A stretch of 64,000 nucleotides of DNA from the NCBI RefSeq assembly GCF_000350225.1, contig NW_005179249.1, positions 1-64,000 of the forward strand. Reading direction: 5' to 3'. Shown one piece after another: positions 54,768-64,000 of the stretch. Under the pieces are notes generated by a model that searched no databases, was not told the origin of the DNA, and worked only from the letters and a program-made list of their open reading frames with translations. Position numbers and translations under genes: made by a program. This DNA is from Chondrus crispus (lineage: Eukaryota > Rhodophyta > Florideophyceae > Gigartinales > Gigartinaceae). Each line of letters opens with the position of its first letter. The first letter of the stretch is position 1.

Positions 54768-56141
54768 TCAGGAGTTGTAGACAAAATTCTCCTTCCCTTG
54801 GATACTGTAACCCTCAGGTTGTTCCATGAAGATTGTCTCATCCAATTCTCCAGTCAAAAATGCTGCCTTCACATCCAAAAGTAACATTTCTAACTGTTGT
54901 TGAGCGGCGAGTGCCAACATCATCCGTACAGTAGTGTATTTGGCGACGGGAGCGAACACTTCATCGTAATCCACGCCCTTCAGTTGCGTAAATCCATTGG
55001 TAACTAGCCTTGCCCTTCTTCGTGTCAGTCTACCTTCGCTGTCCTTCTTAGCGAGGTAGAACCACTTGTTCCGGACTGTGCGCGCCCCTTCCGGAAGCGT
55101 CACCAATTTCCATGTCTTCTTCTCATTGATCTGTTGTATCTCTTCATCCATTGCATTCTGCCAGTGTCGACCGTCAGGTCCTGATACAGCTTCTCGATAT
55201 GTCAAAGGGGTAGTTGCCTCTTCGTTTTGCATGCGAGCTTGATGCGTGAACATGGCAGTGTCATATCCAAGACGCTCAGGTTGGTTGGTCTGTCGTGAAA
55301 ATCGACGAATATTAGGATGGTACGTGATGGAATCTATGGCGTCCTGGAAATCTTCGTCGTCGCTGGACTCATGCGTGTGTTGGGAGACATCCTCATCTTC
55401 TACATTTTCTTCAGTAGTAGTAGAAATGTCTTGATCGTTTCCAATCGAGCGTGACAGCGCGTTTAGTGCGTCCTCACTGACTGCCTCGAAGGGATCATCA
55501 AATTCAACACTGTGTCCTTCTTCACTATCACCTCCCTCAGATTTCAGTAGCTTAGCATTTTCATCAATACTAACATCACGTGAGACGACAACTCTTCCTT
55601 TCTCCGGAAGATACACACGAAAGCTGTTGCCTCTTTCAAACCCAACCAAGAAACCCATGCGCGCTCGTCGACTGAATTTTCCCTTGCGCTTGATCTTGCG
55701 TACATGTACATAGGCCTTCGATCCGAAAACCCAGATGAGAGAGATCAGGCCTCTTGTTCACCGTGACTTCGTATGGTGTTTTGCTGGGAACTGCTGAGGC
55801 ATTGGAAAACAGTCTGTTGAGTTGCGAATGTAACATGCGGCATTGACTGCTTCGGCCCACATGTGGTTGTGGTTCGGCAAGTGTTGTGCACCAATTAACA
55901 TGGTGCGTGACATATCCAACAGAGTACGGTTCAGTCGTTCTGACTTGCCATTTGACTCAGGCGAGTATGCTGAACTCAGCTCATGAGTTATGCCTCTCCA
56001 GGAAAGCCAATTGGTGAAGCTTCGGGAAAGAAACTCCTTAGCATTGTCGGAGCGTAGGCGTTTCACAAGTTCAGTCTCATACAGCGTTATGTTGAGCTTC
56101 TTGACTTGTCCTTTCCTCACGGTTTCTAGTTCAGCTATCAT
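54768..56141 (-). pseudogene. Copia integrase and RT start
   Basis: The integrase fragment shows LRSDNAKEF and YSPESNGKSERLNRTL, then the C-terminal region (VGFERGNSFRVYLPEKGRVV). RT starts at about 55200 (WQNAMDEEIQQINEKKTWKL, FTQLKGVDYDEVFAPVAKYT, LLDVKAAFLTGELDETIFM). Fossil copy, its right side cut by the B2 LTR. Confidence 0.85.
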
Positions 56142-56162
56142 TTCGTTGATAGCTGCTCCAGC

Positions 56163-57212
56163 TGTAGTGCAATACGCACCTGAAAAGGGGGGTGAAAAGA
56201 AAGGAAAATATTTGGATATGAAAAGTAGTCTGCGTTGGGGTACACACGTGTGAATAATTGCACAGTTTTAATTTTTATTTATTTTATTTTATTTAGTTAA
56301 TTAGTTGGCATTAATTTTGCTGACACTAGATTAGATCTAGGATCTAGCGCCACTAGCTACTGTAGTGGCTCCGGCGGGGCGATATATAACTTAGCCCTTT
56401 GTCCGACCAAGTCAATAAAGACAACCCGAGTTGCCGGAGTTGAATGTCGCCTTGGTCGAAGTCCGTCTCTATCAAGACGCTCCCTTTTACCTAAGCCTAC
56501 GGCATCCTCTATTGCTCGGGGGTTCCCTTTTCTTTTTCTTTTATTTCCCTATCCTTTTCTATCTCTAATTCTACCTATTTTTCCCTTATCTTGTGTTGGT
56601 GCCATCGGCCTCGGTTGCGACCGAACCGGTGTTGGTGTCTTTGCCATCGGGCGACACAGTCGACGTAGTGCTGCTACTGTGACCCATTTTCCGACGGAGA
56701 CTGTTGCAACGACGTCTCCCTGGAAGGGCTTCGTCGTGTTACGAGCCAGTGTTGGTGCTATCGGCGTCGGTTGCGACCGAACCGGTGTACGTGTTTCGAG
56801 CCATCGGGCGGCACAGTTGACGTAGCGCTGCTAGTTTCATTTCATCCCGTCGGGCTGCGTTGCGACGCCCCCGTCGAAGGCCTTGTCGCGTTACAAGGTG
56901 TCGAAGAAGCTCAACGAGCATTGGCCTTACAACCCAGTGGAACCGGGGTACCTAAGTACGCGCCCCACCCCACACTCGTCGAGCAGTTCTCTTCGCAAGT
57001 CTCTACTGCACCGATCCCGGGCCGGGCTACTTCTCTGTGCCCCCCCTATCAGGGATCTGAGCTACTACGAGTCGCAAGCTCGTTTAAACGGAGAAGGGAG
57101 AGTCGGACACTCCGTAGCGCTTTGCCATCGGCAGTTCTTCTTTTTGCTGCTGTTGTTGTTGTTTCTGGACGATCGGACCGCCGTCTCTGCCTGACAGGCG
57201 CATTGCACTACA
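56163..57212 (+). repeat. 5' LTR of gypsy B2 (1050 bp)
   Basis: TGTAGTGCAATACG at the start and CATTGCACTACA at the end. A TATA box (GATATATAAC) lies at 56381-56390, and TCAATAAAG near 56409-56417 may serve polyadenylation. An internal tandem duplication of about 157 bp (56593-56749 and 56750-56901, each starting TGTTGGTGC(C/T)ATCGG) explains why it is about 110 bp longer than the B1 LTR. TGGTCTCCCGACC follows at 57218. Confidence 0.88.
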
Positions 57213-57559
57213 AAAGTGGTCTCCCGACCTAGAAATACTGCGTACAGGAGACCCGACCTAGAAACTGCGTAAGCTGAAACGGACTACAGGAGTTTTTTGG
57301 CGACGTAAGTTTATTCAGGTGCTGTAGGGTTTTCTATTTTTTGTGTTAAGTTAGGTTCGTTTTTGCAAACGAACCATGTCGACAAGGGCCCCCGGAGACG
57401 TCGGTCCCGGGGCGAGCAGAATCGGATCGGCAAGGGCGTCGAGGATCCCGTGAGGTCCTCGCACTCGAAGCCAGGCCAATACGGCCACGGATCCCGAAGG
57501 TCAAGAATCCCCGACGAAGATTGAAGCCGACAAGGATAACCTATCCTACAGGTTCGAGA

Positions 57560-59642
57560 AGATGGGTGAGGAAATTCGCCAAGAGATGACGAAAAATCTC
57601 GAGGCTGAATTAGCCCTCGTCCGAAAGCAACTGGAGTAGCAAGCATCTGAGTTCCACACCGTTTTAGGAGAGCTATCGGCTCGAGTGGATCTCGTCGAGA
57701 AGGAGCGAGGTGATGCGACCGACGGTCTGGAGCCGGAGGTCCTAGCTTCGTTGAAAATTTCAGTCAAGGACGCAAGGCGCGACGCGAATCAAGCTTTGGA
57801 GTCCTTGGGGAAATTTAGAGCCAGTATCGACGACAGGTTTGACCGCGCCGCTCATCGTCTCAAAGACCTTAAACAGGTCGCCGGGCAAGAGCCGCTCCCG
57901 ACGGGTCGAGAAGGCGACCGTCGATCGAAGAAGGACAAGGCCGCGGTACAGCGGAGTTCCAAGTCGAAGACTTCGAAGAAGAATCTGCGACGCAGGAGCA
58001 AGAGTCATTGTAGTGACGAGCCGGAGGATGAAGACTCAATGACCGAGTCGAATGGCCTTTCCGAAGATGGTAACGACGGTTCGTCGAACCATGCCAGCGA
58101 TTCCGAACATCGTTCCGAGAAAGGAAAAGGAATTTCGCAGGCCAAGAAAATTACCTCCAGACGGGGCGGAATAACCTCGTCCGCCTCGCGGAGAGACAAA
58201 GACGCGGAGCCAGAGGACGTCGCAACGCGACGCGGGCCGCGATGAGAGGAGCTGGAGGAGCTGAATCCGACCAACTAACTCTTCAAGAGATTACTTTCGT
58301 ACCGAACGTACCGCTTGCAGAACCCGCAGATATATTTGTCAAGTTCCCGGCGGACCGCCGTGCGAAAAATCAGGAGAGATATTCCGCCTAAGGTGAAGAA
58401 GGACAACTCGTTCACAGGTGAGGACGGGGTCCTTGTGTTGGATTTTTTGGCAAAGTCAGTTCAAGAGTTTGATACTCAAGAAATGAACGAGGGCAAGCGA
58501 TCCGCTTGTTGCCCGAATTTCTAAGCGGCATCGCCTTGAGACAGTACACGTCGGTGTCTCAGACGGCCGGGGCCCATCACGGAAAGATATCCGTTTGGCT
58601 GGAGGCCGTACAGTGGTTGTTGAGGAGTTTCGCAACCGACGTGGCGATCCGTCAAGCCGTGCTCGCATTGCGAGAAGTTCAGCAGAGACCGTCTGAAGAC
58701 GACATGAATTTTATATCCGTCTGACGGACGCGAGCAATCGATGTGGCAACGTATATTCGATGGAAGAACAGATGACGATGTTTATTGAAGGACTCGATTC
58801 GAGTATCAAGCCAATGGTATCTCAATACCGACAAGACAATCGGGACGTTTCGTTTTCGAGACTCGTTAATTACGCGAAGGCGCATGGCTCGGCGAGCCGC
58901 GCCAAGGACAAGAAGACCAAGAAGGTCACGATTCAGACGCTGTCAACGTTCAGGGCGGGGAAGAAGCCGAAGGCTTCTTATCCCGGTCGTAAAGGTCACG
59001 CCGCCGTCCACTTAGCCGAGTCAATCTCCGCGTCAGATGAATGCGGTGCGCACGGAGGCAGCAAAAATTATTATGAAGGAGCATTGGTAGCCGAAGGCAA
59101 TTTTATTGAGCCATCGGAGGGCTACGGACACGAGGACTACGCGGCAAGCGGGTCGTCAACTCTACCGACGCCCACATACACGACGGAGTCGTTTTCAGAG
59201 CCCACGGATCCCGTGATGATGTTCCGGGGGCGCGGCCACAGGCCGGCGCCGCGCATTCCGAAGGAAGACAAGGCCAGGCTGGATGGGAAGGCCGCAACGT
59301 CAAGGAAGGCCGCCGGCCCGTGGAAGACCTAGGCCGCAATACCCCGTCAAGAAGCACGGACTGGTGTGCTATCATTGTTACGAAAAGGGGCACGCCGCGC
59401 CGACGTGTATTCTTTCCCTCCGGGAAATGCACCGAGTTTTGGAAAATTATGAGGCGTTGTCTCCGATGGAGAGATTGGGGATACCATCGACGAGTTATCT
59501 GAAGGTCAAGAATTGGTTCGATTTGCAGACGGCGAGCACGCCGAGTGCTTCAACGCCGAGGTCGAACCAACCCTTCAGAGGGCCCACCGCGGGGCCCGCG
59601 TCGTCGGACGTTAGAAGGAACCCGCCGCCGCAGGGAAACTAG
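57560..59642 (+). pseudogene. Gypsy B2 Gag
   Basis: Same layout as B1 Gag: coiled coil (VDLVEKERGDATDGLEPEV), basic Ser/Lys hinge, Gag core, and a CCHC knuckle CYHCYEKGHAAPTC in the nucleocapsid part (near 59365-59410). Fossil with breaks. Confidence 0.82.
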
Positions 59643-59671
59643 AGAGGGGAATCTCGAGGGAGTGACGAGAG

Positions 59672-62600
59672 GTGCAGGTTCAACGTACTGCGTCCGGGAC
59701 TCAGTCCCGTTCCCTGTCTCTAGCAAGAAGGGAAGGCCTCGATGAGGAGGTTGTTGGATTGGTGGATAAGCCCATAGGGCCAGCCCAAGTCAAGAGAATT
59801 TTGAGCCGAGCCCGAGATCATCCGCTGGAAGAAGTTCGAAGGCCCTGGTACAGGGTTAAGCGAAGGGAGTGTCCAGAGAAGATTTTGGTTCTCGCGCGAA
59901 AAAACTACAAAGTTTTGGCGGACATTGGACCAACAGTCGGATTGATGAGCCGGGTGCTGTCTGTATTAGACACCGACGCGGGACCAAACCTTGTGCGAAG
60001 ATTGGAACTCCCGGCTGGAATGGAATCTCTAGTGTCGTACGGACCGACCCAAGACATTGGCGACGCGAACAATAGGCCACTCCGGACTCTCGGCACAATT
60101 AGAATGCCTGTGCGGCTTGGAAAATTTGTGGCCGCAGCCGAGTTTATTGTATGCGAAAAACTAGCAGTCCCGCTAATTCTAGGCCCGGACCACTGTGACC
60201 GGTTCGCGGAAGCAATTTATCCAAGGAAGAAAACGGTTGAGTTGGCGGATTTCTCGGAGGTTCCGATAATTAGGCGGTTCTCGTCGAGAAAAGGGAAGAA
60301 GAGTCTCGTCGCGGGGGAGGACGAGAACGATGGAAAGGCGGAGCGAATTTACCCTAAGGTAAAAGTGGCAAGAGCCACGACTATCGAGCCAGGGACGCAA
60401 CGCGTCGTGGAATGCACCTCGAAGAGGGCGGGCTTGGTTATGGTTCAGCCGTACTCGTCGTTGTACGAAAGGCACGGGTTGACGTGCACGAATGGTGTCG
60501 TTCAGGTTGAGCTTGACAGGGCATTTCGTTTACTCGTTGCGAATTTTAGGACGTACTCTGTCAGGGTGCAAAAAGGCCAAGTGGTGGCAGAATTATTACC
60601 GCACCTGAGGGCCGTGCTCGAGAGCAAAAACACCATTGGTGAAGTTCTCGGAATTCAAGAAAGGAAGAAGGGAAATTTTCCTAATTCCACCAAGACACCC
60701 AAGGGCGAGACAAGATGCGAACCGTCCGATCAAGCGCGCGAGGACCAGCCAGAAGAACGGTCGAGTGGGCTCTCTGCGACGGCATCGTCGAAGCCGGAGC
60801 AGCGGATTGAGCCCCTGCCGCCGGACGCGGAGGAACTGGACCTGAGCCACGTGCCGGAACGGCTGCGCCAGCGGTTCCATCGGATATTGAAGAAGTATTC
60901 AAAGATGTGGGATGGGACGCTTGGCGAAATTAATACCACCGTCCATCGGATCGAGTTGATCCCCGAGACTCGTCCCATCGCACAAGCCCCGTATCGGGCC
61001 GGGCCTAAAGCCCGCGAAGTAGAAGATGCAGAAGTACAGAAGATGTTACAGGCAGAAGTGATAGAACCAGCGCAGTCAGAATGGGCGTCGCCCGTGTTGC
61101 TGGTGCCCAAGCCGGACGGGTCGATGCCTTTTTGCGTAGACTACCGCAGGCTGAACGCAGTGACGGTGAAGGACACGTACCCTTTGCCGCGCATGGATGA
61201 GTGTCTAGACTCGCTTGTTGACACCAAGGTTTTCTCGGCGTTGGACGCGATCTCGGGATATTGGCAGATGCCTATCCCTGAGTGCAACCGCGACAAGACC
61301 GCATTTTCGTGTCACTCAGGTCTGTATCGCTGCTCAAGAATGCCCTTCGGGCTAACCAACGCGCTAGCGACGTTCCAGAGAGCAATGGACATCCTGCTGT
61401 CCCCGTTCCGTTGGAAATGCTGTTTGGTGTATCTAGACGACATAATAATTTTCAGCAAGTCGTGGGAGGAGCACATCGTGCACGTGGACGAAATACTTTC
61501 CGTATTGAAAAAGGCAGGTGTCAAGCTGAAGCTTCGCAAGTGCGAATTTTTCGTCGAAAAGATCAAGTACCTGGGCCACGTCGTCCGCTCAGGTACGCTA
61601 GAAGTCGATGTCGCGCGAACCGCCGCGTTGGAACAAGTGCGGTACCCGCGAACACAAACACAGCTTAGAAGCTTCCCGGGACTTTGCAATGTCTACCGCA
61701 GGTTCGTTCCGCATTATGCGAAAATTGCGCAGCCTCTAAACCAACTACTGAAGAAAGGACAACCGGTCCAGTTGGAAGGATTCGACGAACCGTGCAAGAA
61801 AGCTTTTCATAAGCTCAAGGACGCCATCTTGGCACCGCCGGTGTTGGCGCTGCCGAAGAAGGACGTATCCTACTCGGTAGATACCGATGCAAGCGACTAC
61901 CAAATCGGCGCTGCATTATTTCAAACACACCCCGATGCGCAAGGTAAACCCATCAGGTTCTTTTCAAGAACGTTAGCCGCAGCCGAGAGAAACTACTCCG
62001 TATCAGAAAAAGAATGTCCAGCGGTAATTTGGGCCGTACAGACTTTAAGACCATATCTATATGGCGAGCACTTCATTGTTCATACCGACCATGCCTCATT
62101 GAGGTGGTTGATGAACGTAACCGACCCCAGCGGGAGATTAATCCGATGGAGGCTCCGCTTCTCGGAATTTGATTTCGAAATCAAGTACAAGAAGGGCAAA
62201 GCTAACAGCCAAGCTGATGCCCTGTCAAGATTACGGACCGCAGGAGAAACCCTCGACGAAATCGACGACGAAATCCCATGCTTTATGGCCGAACTGGCCC
62301 AGGGAACAGTGGAGGACGAGGAAAGTATTGACGCGTTAGACGACATCCTCGCTCTTGAGGGGGGGACCGCCCCTGATCGCCTCGATCAATTCCAAGCTGT
62401 CAGTCTGGAGGAGCTCATTCGCGAGCAAGCCATCGACCCCTCCTGCAATCGCATCAAGGAAGAAATGGACGCCGGAAAGGTGAGAATGTTCAGCATGGAG
62501 GCCGAGGAATTCGAAGGAACCCTATGCCGTACCGCGGCGGAGTATGTACAAGTGGTGATACCAGAATCATTAAGGGATCGCGTCCTAGGGTTAAGCCATT

Positions 62601-62833
62601 ACGCAAAATTGGCAGGCCACCGGGGAGGCAGGAAACTTTACAAGACATTGAAAAGATATTTCTACTGGCCTACGATGGCCCTATACTGCTACGCAGTTGC
62701 AAAGAATTGCGCCGCATGCGCGCGGGAAAGGGTGCAGTTAAGGAAAAACACGAAGGAAATGAAGCTGTTCACGCCCAAAGCTCCGCTGGAATTTGTCGCC
62801 ATCGACATCCTCGGCGAGCTAATTACAACTTAA
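59672..62833 (+). pseudogene. Gypsy B2 Pol: protease, RT, RNase H, start of integrase
   Basis: A long frame of about 1050 codons. In order: protease region (GLMSRVLSVLDTD, VPLILGPDHCDRF), linker, RT (LVPKPDGSMPFCVDYRRLN, FSALDAISGYWQM, CLVYLDDIIIF), RNase H (VDTDASDYQIG, HTDHASLRWLM) and the integrase zinc module (HYAKLAGHRGGRKL, CAACARE). It is the best-kept pol in the window; the whole element is nevertheless treated as a fossil copy. Confidence 0.88.
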
Positions 62834-64000
62834 CGAGGAAATCGGTATATTCTCGTGATCAGCGATCGATACTCGAAACTGGTACGAACCGTACCGTTGA
62901 AGAAGATATCAGCTGCGCACATCGCACAAGCCTTCGTTCACCATTGGGTATTCGTGTACGGACCGCCGGTCAAGCTGCTGTCCGACAATGGAACACAGTT
63001 CACGGCCCGATTCTTTCAGAACGTCTGGCGAATTCTCGGCATACGCAATGTGTTCACGACTACGTACCACCCGCAAGCCAACGGCCAAGTTGAGAGATTT
63101 AACCGCACGCTGACTTCCGCGTTGCGAAAATATGTTGGAGAGCATCACAACGACTGGGACTTACTTAGCGGCGCTGTGACGTTCGCATACAACACGCAAG
63201 TTCATCGAACTACGAACATTTCGCCCTTCGAGCTGGTGTTAGCTCGGGCGCCGAGAAGCATTGCGTTACAAGCGCAGCCAACTTTGGAGAACTTCAGCTC
63301 GTCACGAGCATACTACCTGAAATGGCAGTCGTGGTTGGAGAGCCTAATGCGAAGCGCCGATAGGAGTTTGCGGAAGGAACAAGCCCGGTACAAGCGAAAT
63401 TTCGACGCACGCCTTCGCAAACCGCAATATGAGATCCCACCGGGGTCCTACGTGTTCCTCTGGAGGGAGCAGGGCACGGCTAGCGAACCGAAACACAAGC
63501 TGGCACCAGTCGCCACAGGACCTTATCAGGTCAGAAGATCGGATCCACATACGGTAGTCATTGCCATTGGCGATCAGGAGGAACGCATATCGCGAGACAG
63601 GGTGGAGTTAGCCCCAAGCCCGATGGACTATGCGCCGATAACTGGCCTACGTCAAGCGGTACAGTTCCTGGGAGAGCCGGAGCTAAACGAAGAAGGAGAG
63701 GTAATGGAGGACGAGGAACGTCCTCACACCCGCGCGCCTACGACGGGGGACCAGGATAATTTAGTTGGTCAAACGCCGACAGCAGAGACACCTCCAGACC
63801 CACGCGAGTTCGGAAAGTTCAGAGAAGAGCATGAGTTGGAAGATCTTCGGAAGGGGGAAGGACAGTTGGACACGCAGGAAGAAGGAGCCAAGAGTCAGGA
63901 GTATGTGATCGACAAGATCGTGTACCACGGCTACGACGAGGAGAAATTAATTCTCAAAGTGAGGTGGTATGGGTATACCATCGAGAACGCAACATGGGAA
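62834..64000 (+). pseudogene. Gypsy B2 integrase core, C-terminus and chromodomain start
   Basis: It shows the core (SDNGTQFTARFF, YHPQANGQVERF), the GPY-type C-terminus (VATGPYQVRRS) and, after an acidic linker, a chromodomain (EYVIDKIVYHGYDEEKLIL, then RWYGYTIENATWE) cut by the window end. Same arrangement as B1. Fossil copy. Confidence 0.82.

Larger units (their letters stand above)
53500..56162 (-). mobile_element. Ty1/copia fossil, truncated by gypsy B2
   Basis: On the minus strand, from right to left: integrase (56141-55636), RT (55658-54082) and RNase H (54030-53644), the copia order. A polypurine tract (GATGAGGGGGAG on the minus strand, about 53614-53628) precedes TGTTACGCGAGCG, a possible 3' LTR start at 53613; a matching TGTTA occurs at 53500, so a very short LTR of about 114 bp is conceivable but unproven. 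The 5' part (Gag, protease and the first part of integrase) is missing where the B2 LTR begins at 56163. It carries a few breaks and is older than B2. Confidence 0.85.
56163..64000 (+). mobile_element. Ty3/gypsy family B, copy B2 (runs off the window)
   Basis: A plus-strand relative of B1 with 5' LTR (56163-57212), Gag (57560-59642), Pol (from about 59672) and the chromodomain reached at the window end (63898-64000). It inserted into the copia integrase, since copia sequence ends exactly at 56162. The protein-coding body is clearly the same family as B1, but its LTR is much more diverged from the B1 LTR. It has a few breaks. The 3' LTR lies outside. Confidence 0.9.

Noticed and set aside
57213-57235. 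Primer binding site TGGTCTCCCGACC after the B LTR
   Set aside because: It begins TGG as a tRNA-primed site should and is shared by B1 and B2, but I could not match it to a tRNA 3' end with confidence, so it is only mentioned inside the LTR entries.
1-64000. CRISPR arrays, bacterial operons or ribosome binding sites
   Set aside because: No regularly spaced short repeats; the genes, introns and elements are eukaryotic.

Overview
This window is nuclear DNA of a photosynthetic eukaryote. The best fit is a florideophyte red alga of the Chondrus kind. That is inference: three compact host genes, one of them a plastid-type EGY protease, sit in a small island surrounded by Ty3/gypsy (with chromodomains), Ty1/copia, Mutator-like and CACTA-like elements. 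Base composition is near balanced, and only SRP19 shows introns. No tRNA, rRNA, CRISPR or bacterial operon was seen.

Layout. 1-1378: no gene recognised. 1379-10800: two nested copies of a Ty3/gypsy family here called A. Copy A1 is the 3' half plus a 3' LTR at 6520-7220; that LTR abuts the interior of the pol gene of copy A2 (7221-10800). 10802-11718: an LTR of a second gypsy family, B, in minus orientation. 11842-13747: decayed, unrecognised coding sequence. 13748-17014: pyrimidine-rich DNA with no gene.

17015-34595: a stretch bounded by inverted CACTACGA-type ends. On the left is a Tnp2/CACTA-like transposase gene (18347-22418, minus). In the middle is a host island: SRP19 (minus), a USE1-type SNARE (plus) and an EGY/S2P-like metalloprotease (minus). 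On the right is a group of unrecognised genes (27750-34228). The 8-mer GCGGCCGC occurs nine times in the element-like parts and not in the host island.

34596-42564: gypsy B1 on the minus strand (chromodomain, integrase, RNase H, RT, protease, Gag, 5' LTR). It interrupts a third A copy, whose 3' end and LTR lie at 42565-43463. 43642-46857: a Mutator-like element with a 9-bp target duplication that encodes a DnaJ J-domain as well as MULE transposase parts. 46867-53560: unrecognised frames, a YqaJ/PD-(D/E)XK-like nuclease gene with a C-terminal zinc cluster, and a decayed DDE transposase. 53613-56162: a copia fossil on the minus strand, cut by the 5' LTR of gypsy B2 (56163-64000, plus), which runs off the window.

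The host genes serve the secretory system (SRP19 in the signal recognition particle, USE1 in Golgi-to-ER fusion) and the plastid (EGY). Everything else is mobile DNA or its debris. The two most interesting points are the J-domain inside a target-duplication-bounded MULE, and the possible CACTA-like unit enclosing three host genes.
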